64,000 nt of DNA from Dasypus novemcinctus (Eukaryota > Chordata > Mammalia > Cingulata > Dasypodidae). The position numbers were made by a program, and so were the translations under genes. Shown one piece after another: positions 1 through 11,049 of the stretch; positions within the stretch are counted from its first letter, which is position 1; every line of letters starts with the position of its first letter. The notes below the pieces were generated by a model, which did not search any database, was not told where the DNA came from, and was given only the letters and a program-made list of their open reading frames with translations. The stretch lies in assembly GCF_030445035.2 (NCBI RefSeq), contig NC_080680.1, forward strand, positions 112,680,228 through 112,744,227, in the 5' to 3' direction.

Positions 1-540
1 CAGCAGAATAACCAGAGCTGCATTCTTTCTCTCCCCCCACCTTTCTGCTAGTTCCTAAAATAAGAACTTCTACCACTCAAAAATATTGCTCTGATTGGTG
101 ATAAGGGAATGCCTGACATCCTTTAGGACATTTCTCTTTTGGATGGGATAAATAATGTTATGCAGGAATGGTCTTTCTTTCTTGGATCTCTATACTCAAT
201 GAGGCAAGTAATGATGCTCTATCAGCTGAAGCATCCCTACTCAACTCTTCCCAAGTGTAGGACCCAACATCCGGAATTTAGGGAAAAGGCATGGAAGCAT
301 AGGTAGGCCTTCATCTTGGCCACATTTCCCAATACGACTTTTCCATCAATAATACCAAGATTCAGTTTCCTGTTAGACTCTAGTGTTTCTTTCTCAATGA
401 ATTTGAAACTCAAAAGAGAGTTGTTCCTTAATTGATCCCCTGAGCAACACCAACTACACTATAGAAACAGAATTGTAAATTAGTTTGAAGAAATTCTCCT
501 TTTCATGATTGTGAGATACAGGTAGAAGTGGTTCATACAT
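1..540. other. No gene or recognised repeat
   Basis: I see no coding frame, RNA gene or repeat that I can name in this stretch. The short open frames have no recognisable protein content. Confidence 0.5.
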
Positions 541-663
541 AAGGAGGAGGAGGAGGTAGACAAGGAGAAAAAGGAGAAGAAGGAGAAGATAAAGGAAAAG
601 AAAAAGAAGAAGGAGGAAGACAAAGAGGAGGAGGAGGAGGAGGAGGAGAGGAAGCAGCAGCAA
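541..663. repeat. Purine-rich (GGA/GAA) low-complexity tract
   Basis: About 120 bases are almost entirely purine on the + strand, built from irregular GGA, GAA and AAG triplets. Apparent open frames here (poly-Leu, poly-Ser, poly-Pro) are by-products of the composition and not genes. Confidence 0.9.
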
Positions 664-1160
664 AAAAACAACAATAAGAACATGAAAGATCTCGTGAGAT
701 TTTAAAAAAACAGAAATGAAAGAATTTTAAAATGCTAGAGTGAGAATAGATCCTTTCAAGGCCCCTGAAGAGTCTACTAGTCAACAGACAATTAAACCCA
801 AAGAAAGACCTGATGGAGAAATGTGGCATGTTTTTCCCCTAGGTAGGGCTATGGGAAGAGGGCTTTCCTCATGAAATCATGGGGATGGCCTGGATATCCA
901 GCTGGAAGAAACTCTCAATGCTAAGGCAATATGGAGGAATCCCCACAGGTATTGTGTCTGTTGCCACCAATGTCAAGGTGAGAGAAATCCACCTGATCCA
1001 TTTTAGAGAGAGTTGGGTAATGAGCTTCTCTGTCCCAATGCTCATCCAATCCTCATCAGATTGGTTATCACATCCCCTAGAATGTGGGGTTCTTTTGCAT
1101 CAAACAAGAAAAAGAATTAGCATTAAACGAGAGTATATATATATCAGGCACTTACCTATA
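664..1160. other. No gene or recognised repeat
   Basis: Mixed-composition sequence. The 95-residue + strand frame at 879-1166 has no recognisable domain and looks like chance. Confidence 0.4.
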
Positions 1161-1320
1161 TTATGACACTTAATCATAAGAGCAGGTATATTTATTCCTG
1201 ATTTACTGAAGAGAAAACTGAAGCTCAGTATAAGTAAATTGTTTAAGACTACAGAGATTGTAAGTAGTAGAAGCTGGGTTCAAAGTCAAATGATTCCAAA
1301 TTCCGTTTTCAAATACTATA
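1160..1320 (-). repeat. MIR-like SINE relic
   Basis: The order of words matches the reverse complement of a MIR: a tract like 'gaggaaactgaggctcag' (here gaaaactgaagctcag), then a sodium/'taacttg' like block, then 'gctgggttcaaa'. Divergence is high, as expected of a mammal-wide SINE. The boundaries are approximate. Confidence 0.6.
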
Positions 1321-1387
1321 CTCCTGAAAGCCAAAATAATTAAATACTGGTCTTCCTTCTTTCTCTGCTCATTCTTTTCTCTTTGCC

Positions 1388-1700
1388 TGGAATGTCTTTC
1401 ATTTATTCATTCATTCAGTAAACATTTGTAGAAAACTCATCAGCTCAACACTGGGAAAATAGACAAACAAGACCATGCTGCTATCTTCCAGAAGCACAAA
1501 GCACAGGGAGAGGCAGATGTGGACACAGAAGAAATAAATATAATATAGTGAGATCTATAGGAGAAAACTAGACACCAAGCTGAAAAATCATAGGTAATGA
1601 AGCAATGAATTCCTTTAGCAGATAGGAAGAAAGGTGGAAGGAGATGGAAGGGCAGTGAAGAGAGGATGCTTAAGAGGGCATTTTTGAGATAATATATATG
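1388..1700 (-). repeat. L2 (LINE-2) relic
   Basis: It begins with the tandem attcattcattc / aacatttg phrase that is the reverse complement of the L2 3' end. It continues with decayed L2 words (aagaccatgctgctatcttcc, then a 'gaagagaggatgctta' stretch). No open frame survives. Confidence 0.65.
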
Positions 1701-1749
1701 AAAAGGCTTACTATAGTATCTGAAGAATCACAAGCACTAAGAACAATGT

Positions 1750-2165
1750 TTGCTTGTTAATTATTTTAAGTTGATTCAACAGATATTTACTGAGAGGCTT
1801 CTGTATGCCAGGCACCATTTCAGGCATCGAGGTTCCAGCAAGAGCCAACCAAAATCCCTGCCCTCATGGAGCTTATGTTCTAGTGTAGGAGATGGAGGCA
1901 GAGCAGCTGCTCTTTCGGGTGATCTGGCTGGGGAGTGAGGAGGCTGTCGCCATGGGGGTTGGTGGGAGAAGAGAGGTCCAGGCTGAGAAAGGAACAAGGC
2001 TCTGAAGCTGGATTATGCTGCCTATTGTTGCAAGAGTAGCAAGAGGGCCATTGTGGCTAGACTAAGGCGGAGAAGGGAAGAGGATATTAGGTGAGGCTAG
2101 GAAGGTAGCCAGGGGCCAGATCAAGGCTGTGGGAAGGACTTGGGAAGTGATGGAACCAATGAATT
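1750..2165 (-). repeat. L2 (LINE-2) relic
   Basis: Reverse-complement L2 3' region. It carries words for 'cagatatttactgag', 'tatgccaggcaccattt' and 'ccctgccctcatggagctta', then 'aggggccagatcaaggctg' further in. It adjoins another L2 segment at 1388-1700, so the two may be one old insertion. The 62- and 73-residue frames over it are not genes. Confidence 0.8.
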
Positions 2166-4095
2166 AATTCAGCGTTTGTTAAGTAAATTCATTACTGGGT
2201 ACAAGGTTGTTTAATGGACATTTAAAATACAATTACTTTTACAAATCTAATGTAAAATAAAATACACGGTAAGCCTGATTCATTGGGCTGGCTCAATCCA
2301 TTCACAATTGAACCAAAAGTTATATTACTAATATAAATATATATTCCAAACATAAATATAATCTTGATATAAGATTTAGAGCCACTTCAAGACAAGATGT
2401 CTATCATCCAAAACATAGGAGAGTTGTCTTTTAAAAGAAAATTTGAATTTGTAGAAAGATACAAGAAAATTTTCAGATGAACCTGTTGGAACACTACCAC
2501 ATAGATAAAACCACAAGCTATCTTCGTCTGGGTACTTTAGTTTGGTTCCTTTTTCAGATCCACTCAGAAAAATGGATGGAATTTTCACAAACATTCCTTC
2601 CTTGAGATTCCAAACGTTCCTACAACCACCCAGACCTGAGGAGAAGGCCAGGAACTGAAGGCAGTAGATTCTCTTGTTCACGCTCTGGAAAACTCAGTTC
2701 TAGAGGAGCCCACTGTCTCTTGTTCTGGAGAATTAACTGCTGGCCTTTCCCTACTGGAAACACAGACCATGGAAGGCTAGGCATTAGGGCAGTGGTGAGG
2801 CCCTTTGGAGATGCACGGAGGCCTGATTTACAGCACCGGTAGGCATCTAAGACTGCCACCCACCCACTGTGAGAACGATGCAAAGTTCCTCAGCCCTGGC
2901 TCTGCTCCTTGGCATTCTAGAGCCCCTGACACAAAGAAGAGTAAGTATTCCCTGCTGTTTCTGAGGAGACAGAGGCAAGAAGGAGGAGCGGAGAGTCTCT
3001 CAGTTCTTTGAGACCTTAGCAGGAGAGTCAGGGAGGGGAATGGAAGGGAAATCCAACTGTCGTCCCACTCTCCTTACAACTGCTAAAGAGCTCCCAGGTA
3101 ATGCTTATTTCCCAGAACTCAGGGCATGGGGTGAAGAGGTAAATTCCCACTCAGCTGCTCATGCCCTTCTCCTTCTGAATCTGGAACATAGTCTGTTAGG
3201 GATCTAAAAATTTTCCATAAGTCAGGCTCATTTCCTTATTGCTACCCCTAGGGTTCCGGAGTTATGAGGAAGGGACATAGCTATCGAAAGTCAGTCTCGA
3301 AGGCCAGAAGGTGAGTTCAGCCCTTCATTGGAGGGTTCCAGCATCAGTGTTCCCTCTTCTGAAGCACCTGTCAAAAGCACAGTCGGGGCCATCCCTTTCA
3401 GCTGTAGCGAACGCTTGCCTCACTCACCACAGACTCACCTACTCGCCTGGTGAGTCTCCCGAGAGTCAACTCTTTCCTCCAGTTGGAGACCTCTCTCTTC
3501 TTTGAGATCTAGGGATCCCAGGATGCCAACTCTCACCTCTGCAGCCTTCTCAGTGCTAGAAGCTGCTCTTGTTTCATTAATAGTCAGATCAGGCCCAACT
3601 GTGCTCCTCACATTCTCCCCCTCCCCTACAGTTGAGGAAATTGAGGCCAGGAATAGGAAATGACTTGTTCTAAGTCCCAGACCTACTCCTTCCCCTCCTA
3701 TACTTTGCAGGGAACTATTGTACAGAGGAAAGTTACAAACCAAAGTTCTTCTACAGTTGTTTTCCCGTACACACCCTGGGTGACTGCTAATGCAATGGCT
3801 TCCTCCAAAACGCCCAGGTCCCATGACTTCCCTGACCCCATAGTCACCCTCCTTAAGGCATTCTCCCCTCCCTCATGTTCCCTCTCCAGGGAAGAAACAC
3901 TTGGGCAGCCACTCTGTGCACAGGTATTTCGAACTTTGAAAGTAGAAATGTTCCAACCGAAAAAGCAGCTTTTGGAAATTGATCTTGCCAGTTTTCTGAA
4001 ATCTGAGCTTTCATTAAACTTTTAGTATGATGCTGGTCATGTAATCTTGGTAAAGATTTTAAATGATTTCTGAGTCATTTTCTTAAAAGTGGACA
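2166..4095. other. Unassigned DNA, no gene recognised
   Basis: Nearly 2 kb without a gene or nameable repeat, apart from a possible MIR scrap around 3600-3690 (gaggaaattgaggccagg...). Frames of 101-137 residues occur on both strands but overlap each other and show no domain, so I treat them as chance. Confidence 0.4.
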
Positions 4096-4099
4096 AACA

Positions 4100-4195
4100 C
4101 AAGTGATACACACACGCACACACACATATATACATATACATACATATACGTGCATGCATGCATACAAACAACACAGGGATTCACACACACCTGTA
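4100..4195. repeat. CA/TA/TGCA microsatellite
   Basis: Alternating (CA)n, (TA)n, ACATAT and TGCATG units. Imperfect alternating purine-pyrimidine DNA. Confidence 0.85.
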
Positions 4196-4519
4196 TTACT
4201 CATTCCACTTGCTAGATTCAATTTTATTTTTTAGTGCATGATCTTGTAATTAAGAGGTCAGTTATCTTTGAAGAGACAATTTTATGTATAGACAGGAGTA
4301 AGCTGGAGGTTCAAAGAATGTTCGTCATATTAATCAGAACCCATTTGCATTTCCCCTTAGCAATCTTGCTGATATTTCAAAATAATGAATGAAAATGCCT
4401 ATAAAAATGCCAAGAGCACCTCTTACATAAAGCTGCACTTTTTTGAAGAATTGGTATGCCATTGCAAGAGTTCAGGACAGAGCCCTCTCCCCTGCCTCTA
4501 TTTACCTTCATGTCCAGTG

Positions 4520-4700
4520 TATGAAATCTTAGAGTGTCTGAGCTACAAGCTCAGAAGGTATACAAAGTCACTGCAGCTCATGCTGTCACTATATAAAGAG
4601 GGTGGTCAAGTCCCTGAGAACAAAAAAGAGTTGGTCAAGGTCACAGGGAGCTAGGTATAGGATTGGACCAGGGCCCCTCGGACTCCTGAATCTTAGTCCA
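4520..4700 (-). repeat. Possible MIR relic
   Basis: The order 'caaggtcacagggagctagg' then 'ggattggaccagggcccc' resembles the MIR core in reverse orientation. It is heavily decayed and the call is tentative. Confidence 0.4.
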
Positions 4701-5194
4701 GATGGGGTCCAAGGTGTTCCTATCCAAACTGAGTTAGAGGTAGTTTTTGAAAATGATGCTTCCAAATCCAATGAAACTTTAAATATGGGACTGCCAGGCA
4801 GAGGGATAAATGAAAGCTGGGCATATGAGAGACAGGAATCCTTCTGTCTAAGATAGGTGCAATGGTGGGAGGAACCAGCGACATGCACCCTGGAAAGCAG
4901 AGCAGTGTGTCTATTCCTTGAAAGCAGACTCCATGCTCGTAATCTAGTGAGAGAGATAGAAAATGAGGATACAAGCATTAAAATTATGTAATTTGAATTC
5001 ATGATAAATACTCTGGAAAACTGCCAGAAAAGGAAATAGAGATTGATTCAGGTGATTTCAAAATTCCCCTCTAAGCTCTGGCACTTGTCAATTCCATGTT
5101 AATTCCTCATTTAAAAATCACCCCACAATTAAGTCAGCCAAAATTATACCAGATAAAGTTCAGGTAATATATTATACCTCAAAGACCTCCAAGT

Positions 5195-5930
5195 ATACAT
5201 ATAAAAAAAATTTTAAGTTTTATTCTAGTCACATACACAACTTAAAATTTCCCCTTTTAACCACATTCATATATATAATTCAGTGGTATTAACTATGTTC
5301 ACAATGTTAGACTACCATCATCACCTTCCATTACCAAAATTTTTCCATCACCCTAAACAGAAATTCTTTATCAGTTAGGCATTAACTCCCCCTTCCCCCC
5401 TCCAACCCTGGTCCCTGGTAACCTTTATTCTATTTTCTGACTCCATAAATTTGCTTATTCTAATTACTTCATATCAGTAGAGATCATACAATATTTTTCC
5501 TTTTGTGTCTGGCTTATTTTACACAGCATGATGTCCTCAAGTTTCATCCTTGTTCATACATTCATTCATGCATGTATCAGAACTTCATTCCTTTTATGGT
5601 TGAATGATATTTCATTGTACGTATATACCACATTTTATTTATCCATTCATCGGTTGATGGACACTTGGGTTATTTCCATCTTTTGGCAATTGTGAATAAT
5701 ACCGCTGTGAACATCAGTATACAAATTCAAGTCCCTGCTTTCAATTCTTTTGGGTACATACCTTGAAGTGGGATTAACAGGACCTGTGGTAGTTCTATAC
5801 TGAGCTTTCTGAGGAACCACCAAACTGTTTTCCATAGCAGCTGCAGCATTTTACATCCCCACCAACCATGAATGAAGGTTCTTATTTCTCTACATTCTCT
5901 CCAACACTTATTTTCTATTGCATTTTGGGG
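5195..5930 (-). mobile_element. L1 3' end (ORF2 tail/3' UTR side), part 1
   Basis: Reverse-complement old L1 (L1M-like) sequence. Recognisable stretches include those corresponding to 'atttatccattcatcggttgatggacacttgggt' and 'tattgtgaataat..gctgtgaac', followed by the 'cataccttgaagtgggatt' region. It is broken at about 5930 and resumes at about 7085, with foreign sequence including a processed pseudogene between. No intact reading frame. Confidence 0.85.
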
Positions 5931-6300
5931 GAGGGGGGTGGTGGCTCTAGTCTAGATTTTATTATTTATTCCATATGATGAAAGGGTAGGATATTCTCTT
6001 CCCATCCTACAAATTTCCAGGAAAATTTGAATTAAAAAATTTCCCTTTTAGCCAAATGCCAAAAAAATGGCCACTTGAGAGCAAACCAGAAGAGCATTGC
6101 ATCACCCCAATAAAGAAGTAGGTTTTCATGCACCAAACAAATCTACAGAAAGACTTAGTTTCAGTGCTCCTCTTTTAAAGAGTTTATTTTACACTTATTA
6201 TAGCACACAGCATGGCATTTTAAAACTCTGACATATAACTCCCAAATTAGATAAAGAAAAGACAAAATTGTCTATCTTATTAGAAACAAGATACACCCTC
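5930..6300. other. Unassigned insert between L1 halves
   Basis: Lies between the L1 break and the recognisable RPL15 3' UTR. It could be extra RPL15 3' UTR, or sequence from another insertion. I cannot decide by eye. Confidence 0.35.
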
Positions 6301-7068
6301 ACCATATATTCTTAAAACATTATTGAACTTTAATTTTCATAATTTAATAATATATTCTTGAAACAATCTGTAGACTACTGCTTTAACGAAGAACACTTTT
6401 AAATAGACATGATTGTCCTAAATTGTTTATTAGACATGGATTTTACAAACATTACTTATGAATTAGCGGTAACAATGGAGCTGGAGAGTGCTGTGCCTTC
6501 TCCAAGCTGCACAGCAAGAACCACCAATACTGTGGTGGAACTTGTGGCCTTTTGCAAGACTACGGCTTGTAGCCTACAGATGTCAGCCCACACATCTCCT
6601 TGTGCTTGTGGACTGGCTTGGTGATCCATTGGGTGTCAAGATTTCTTCCGATAGCTTATGGAGTTGATCAATGAGGATAATCTCAAGGAATTTATATGTG
6701 GAATCTTCACCAACCTAGTAAGAATTCAGGACTCTCAGTGCCCCATGGTGCAGTCCAGTTCACCCCTCAGCAACAGACTGAAAGCTTCCAGCTGGTTAAC
6801 CTCTTGATGGTCAGGCTTGCCATAATTGCACCCTTAGGAACCAGGTGTTTGCAGCCATCTTGGTGCACTTGAATCCTGTAGATGACATAACCTTGCTTTA
6901 CCTTGTATCCCAGTCTGCATGTTTTATCCATTCTGATGGGGTAGGGAGGCCCTGTGCAGCTCAGAGAGCTGGTGGAGCAACCAGCAGCAGACTCTCAAAA
7001 GAAAGCACATCACATCGGACTACTTCCTCCATATCTCCTGGACATACTTGTAGGCACTCAGCTTAGCT
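6300..7068 (-). pseudogene. RPL15P: Processed RPL15 pseudogene (ribosomal protein eL15)
   Basis: Read on the minus strand this is a decayed copy of RPL15 mRNA, the cytosolic large-subunit protein eL15. The start is damaged (an AGTGCC-type change beside the first codons near 7060). Recognisable peptides follow in order: AYKYVQE, SDVM, NYGKP, VNQL, and a tail ending at a stop near 6480. The coding frame is interrupted by several stops and frame shifts. The 3' UTR is also recognisable: 'taagtaatgtttgtaaaat', an AATAAA-containing stretch around 6430, and more UTR to about 6300. There are no introns, so it is a retrocopy. It splits a minus-strand L1, which places it after that L1. I could not find clean target-site duplications. 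It is not functional. Confidence 0.85.
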
Positions 7069-7084
7069 TACCTAGATGACTGCT

Positions 7085-7620
7085 ACCAAACAAAAAGGGT
7101 CATTGGGGTTTTGACTTGTATTTCTTTAATGGCAAATGATCTTGAACATCTTTTCATGAGCTTTTTGGCCAATTGTGTATCTTCTTTGGAGAAATGTCTA
7201 ATAAGTCTTTTCCCCTTTTTAAAATTGTGTTGTCTTTTTGTTGTTGAGTTGTAGGATTTCTTTCTATATTCTGGATATAAAATCCTTGTCAGATGTGGTT
7301 TCCAAATATTTCCTCCCATTCTGTAAGTTGTCTTTTTACTTTCATGACGAAGTTTTTAATTTTAATGAAATCCAATTTATCATTTTTTTCCATTTGGTTA
7401 TCATGCTTTTGATTTTGGCATAAAATCTAAGAAAGACTGTCTGACACAATTGAAGATGCTTTCCTATGTTTTCTTCTAGGAGTTTTATAGGGTTCGCTCT
7501 TATATTTAGGTCTTTGATCCATTTTGAGTTAATTTTTGTGTATGATGTGAGGTAGAGGCCCACCTTCCTTCTTCTGCATTTGGGTATCTAGTTTTTTAGA
7601 CACAAGATTTTTCAGGTCAT
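7085..7620 (-). mobile_element. L1 ORF2 3' part, part 2
   Basis: Continuation of the L1 broken at about 5930. The + strand reads the typical reverse complement of the ORF2 end: 'gaacatcttttcatg', 'cttctttggagaaatgtct', 'ttgttgagttgtagga', 'tctggatataaaatcctt', 'ggtctttgatccattttgag'. Stops and indels are frequent, so no ORF2 protein is made. Confidence 0.9.
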
Positions 7621-7659
7621 TCCCGTGATGGCCACTACCATTTGTTACAGCTTGCACAG

Positions 7660-7800
7660 AGGCAGCAAAGCCTAGTGGTTAAGAGTAACCCCCCGGCTCT
7701 TCCAGGAACCAGCTATGTGGCCTTGAGCTATTGACCCACAGCTCTCGATCTTCTCATCTGTAAAATGGAGGACTCTTTCCCTTGATTTGGCCTCATTCTC
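7660..7800 (+). repeat. MIR SINE
   Basis: MIR core in forward orientation: 'agcctagtggttaagagt', a short GC-rich block, 'tatgtggccttgagc', then 'cttctcatctgtaaaatggagga'. Confidence 0.85.
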
Positions 7801-8385
7801 AAATACATCTGCTGACTTGGTAGAGACAGGCCCCCAGATTGAGCTCCACTCTACCTTGAAACCCCAATAAGAGAGAGAAAAAAGCCTTCTGGCCGAAAGT
7901 AAGAGTGCCTCTGTGTATCTGGGGGTGGGGATGGTGGGTATTGGAAATCTCATCCATGCATCTCCTCAGTCCCTGAGTTCAGACTTGGAGACTGTAGCTT
8001 TGGGTTTGGTGGAGACCAGGAAATAGACCTGTCTGCTGTATTCTGTGCACTCAACAAGCATGCCTTTCAGTTCTGAAAGCGGTCTGACTTACGTCACCAA
8101 ACCCTGCCTGGGCCTACACAGGGTCTGAGCTCACTGGAGACCCTGAATCTCCATGGTGAGCCCTCTCCTGGGCACAGGGGCTGCATCTGCTTGCTCATGG
8201 CTCCTCGGCTGGGTTGTCCCACAGCTGCTGCCACAGTCGCTTCCCAGGTTCCCAGTATATCTTTAAAAGTGCTATCTTGTAACTAGACTTGATGCCTTGG
8301 CAATTTTTATCTTAGTTTCATTTATTTAAGCAGTAAATCCTAAGTAATTTTAGGTATGTAGTGTAACCTAACTTTAAAGTTTGGA
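7800..8385. other. Unassigned DNA
   Basis: No repeat or coding region that I can support. Confidence 0.4.
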
Positions 8386-8700
8386 TTGTTTCAATAAACA
8401 TTCATTTAGCACCTGTTATAAATGCTGTAGAAGATGCTGGAGTTACAAAAAGGAATAATGCTCAGTCCTTCCTCTTGAGAGAATGAAAAATTCTCTGGGA
8501 TGTGTAAATAGATAATCAAAGGAGACCAAGCAGAGGATAAGATCTTTAAAGATAACATTTGCATGAAGCCCTGAGGGAAATAAAGGAGAACACAACTAAC
8601 TCTGGGGACAGTAGGGGATGGTGACGAAAAGTTGCAAAGAGTTGTTGACTGTTAAGCTGAGTCTTAGGGAATGAGAAGCCTTTGCATGTGTATTTACCAT
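8385..8700 (-). repeat. L2 relic
   Basis: Reverse-complement L2 3' region: 'tttcaataaacattcatttagcacctg' type start, then a 'cttcctcttgaga' block and 'catgaagccctgaggg'. Confidence 0.65.
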
Positions 8701-9250
8701 TCATCTATTCTCGAAATAAGTCAAGATGATGCAATGTGAACATTAATCACTCCACGAGGGTTCAATGATACGAGAATAAGTTGACCTGGTTTGTAAGAAC
8801 AGTGTGGTAATTTCAGCACCAACAAGTCACAGCATGAGAGTGAAACTTGAGCAGTTCCAATGTTGTGCATGGGATGTGGGCAACTACAGTGTTTTAATAA
8901 AATTTCTTAAAGCATCAAAACAAAATTGAATCTAAGAAGCAACTTTAAGGAAACTTCCTCAAGAGTCCGTAAACTCTTCACAAATGTCATGCTATGCTTC
9001 AATATCATCTTTGGGAAATTTAAGAGAACCTCTGTTCAAGGTGGCCTGCTGGAGTCCCAGCTCCCTCTGCCCAAGTAAGCCTTCTGCTCATTGTTCTAGT
9101 GAATGGGTTAGAGGCCATCGTTTGGTGGGTCCTATCAGGCATGTGTCTAATGGCTACAGGGTGGAAACCAATCAACAGGACTTGGACAGAAGCAAAATGT
9201 TCCTTCTAATCTGAAACCATTGCTCAGACTCAGAGTCAACAAGCAGATTG
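8700..9250. other. Unassigned DNA
   Basis: No gene or repeat recognised. Confidence 0.4.
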
Positions 9251-9400
9251 TGCCCTTAGTTTGTATTGCTGTAGACATTAAGTCATTTTGTCCCCATCTT
9301 CCCTTCCATTTCATGGATGAAGGAGCTGAAAGCAACTTGTCCTCATTTGTAGAGCTAGAAAGTAGTAAAGCTGAGGTTCCAAATCAGGTCTTCTGAATAA
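9250..9400 (-). repeat. MIR-like relic
   Basis: The words 'catttcatggatgaaggagctgaaag', 'agctagaaagtagtaaagctgaggttc' follow the order of a reverse MIR. Decayed. Confidence 0.5.
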
Positions 9401-9403
9401 AAA

Positions 9404-9832
9404 AATGGATTTGGCTCAACAGATAGAACATTTGCCTACCACATGGGAGGTCCAAGGTTCAAACCCAGGGCCTCCTGACCCAGGTGATGAGCTGGCTCAG
9501 TGTAGTGCTGATGCGTACAAGGAGTGCTGTGTCACACAGGGATGGCCCCCGCGTAGGGGATCCCCACATGCAAGGAATGTGCCCTGTAAAGAGAGCCGCC
9601 CAGCACGAAAAAAGCGCAGCCTGCCCAGCGTGGCCCTGCATACACGGAGAGCTGATGCAGCAAGGCGATGCAACCAAAAGAGACACAGATTCCCGGTGCC
9701 ACTGACAAGAATACAATCGGACACAGAAGAACAGACAACAAATAGACACAGAGAGCAGACAACAGGGGAGTGGGGGGGGGGGCGGGAAAGAGAGAAATAA
9801 ATAAAAAAATAATAACAAATCTTAAAAAAAAA
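9404..9832 (+). mobile_element. DAS-type tRNA-derived SINE
   Basis: The head is tRNA-like, with an A-box-like 'tggctcaacaga' and a B-box-like 'ggttcaaaccc' about 45 bases later. A body with 'gagagctgatgcagcaagg' and 'acagacaacaaatagacacag' follows, then a tail of AAATAAATAAA and 'aaatcttaaaaaaaaa'. This architecture is that of the armadillo DAS SINEs, transcribed by RNA polymerase III and moved by L1 enzymes. I saw no convincing target-site duplication. Open frames across it are incidental. Confidence 0.9.
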
Positions 9833-10556
9833 TAGTTTAGTTAGAAATTTCTGAAATGATGCCAAGTTGGGAAATGATAGACACCTATTTGCAACAGTAT
9901 GTCAGAGTAGATATGCAAAGAAACCTAAAATGTTAGATCAAGCCATTTTTAAAAAGTATGACTGAGCTTGTGGTAAGGTAAACAATGAGAGGATAAACAA
10001 TGCAAGAAAGTGTGATTCCAGAGGGACCAATAAGTACAGGCTGCCCAGACGTAGTCTGGAGATTGCTAGAGGCCTATGTAGATCCTTGGTTTTAATGGGC
10101 CCAAAAGTTTCATGCCTGAGCACTGGGATATGATTATGAAAATGACTGAAAAAAATAGGAGATTCCAAAATCACCTAAATGAGTGATCTAGGATAAAACT
10201 TGCCCCACAGAAGGGGAGAGGATATTTGGTTGCTTTGGCACTGGCTCTGGGTGGAGTAGCACGGCAAGAAGAGGGAGAAAGGGAGAGCAGGCATACCCTG
10301 AGAATTTCTAGCCACAAACCTGCAGACTCTCATGCTTGGGGCTAGAATTCATTCTCCCTCTGTGGCCCAAAAGCCTGAAGGCAAACATTTAGCTTCATAT
10401 ATCCTCTGGTTAGTAGTTTCTAATATATGTTTAATTGAGGTTCTAGAATGAGAGAAGGGGGGGCGGGACACAAAATTTGAAGAGATAATGGTTAAGAATT
10501 TACTAGAATTGACTGGTGAAAAACACAAGTGATCAGTCTTATGAGACTTAAATCAC
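9833..10556. other. Unassigned DNA
   Basis: No gene or nameable repeat. Confidence 0.4.
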
Positions 10557-10960
10557 AAGCAGGTGTGTATCCCCCCAAAAGAAACATGTTCTTAATCTAT
10601 TCCTGTGGGTATGACCCCATTATAAATAGGAGTTTTGGAAGGTGTTACTTTTCGCTAAAGTGTGGCCCAAATGAATGAGGCTGGGCCTTAATTCTATTAC
10701 TAGAGGCTTTATGAAAAAAGCCACATGGAAGAAAAGCTAGCTGGAATTCAATGGAACCTGGAAAAGGAAGGAGAAGATGCTACCATATGTATTGCCATGT
10801 GATAGAAAAGCCAAGGATCCAAGAATAACCAGCTGCTAGTCCCAGAGTTTTGAACTTCTCCTTGCCTCAAAACTGTGAGCCAATAAATACCCATTGTTTA
10901 AGCTACCCCATTTTATGGTATTTGAGACTGCAGCAGGGAAACTGCAGATAAGGAACAATA
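10557..10960 (+). repeat. Old LTR, MLT/MaLR-like
   Basis: The order of words matches a mammalian ERVL-MaLR type LTR: 'cccaaaagaaacatgt', 'gaggctttatgaaaaa', 'tgtgagccaataaatacccattgtttaag' (an AATAAA polyadenylation signal), then 'ttatggtatttgagactgcagcag'. The ends are eroded. Confidence 0.65.
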
Positions 10961-11049
10961 AAAAGATATCCATGCCTGAAATGTCAGAGGAGCAAAGGTG
11001 AAGAAAATATATATATTTAAGAGCAGTTAGAAAGAAAAGATTATCAACC

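Noticed and set aside
454..829. Minus-strand frames rich in Leu, Ser or Pro
   Set aside because: They lie over the purine-rich tract and are composition artefacts.
9405..9865. Several overlapping frames of 73-131 residues on both strands
   Set aside because: They lie inside a DAS SINE. The sequence has Pol III SINE structure, not coding structure.
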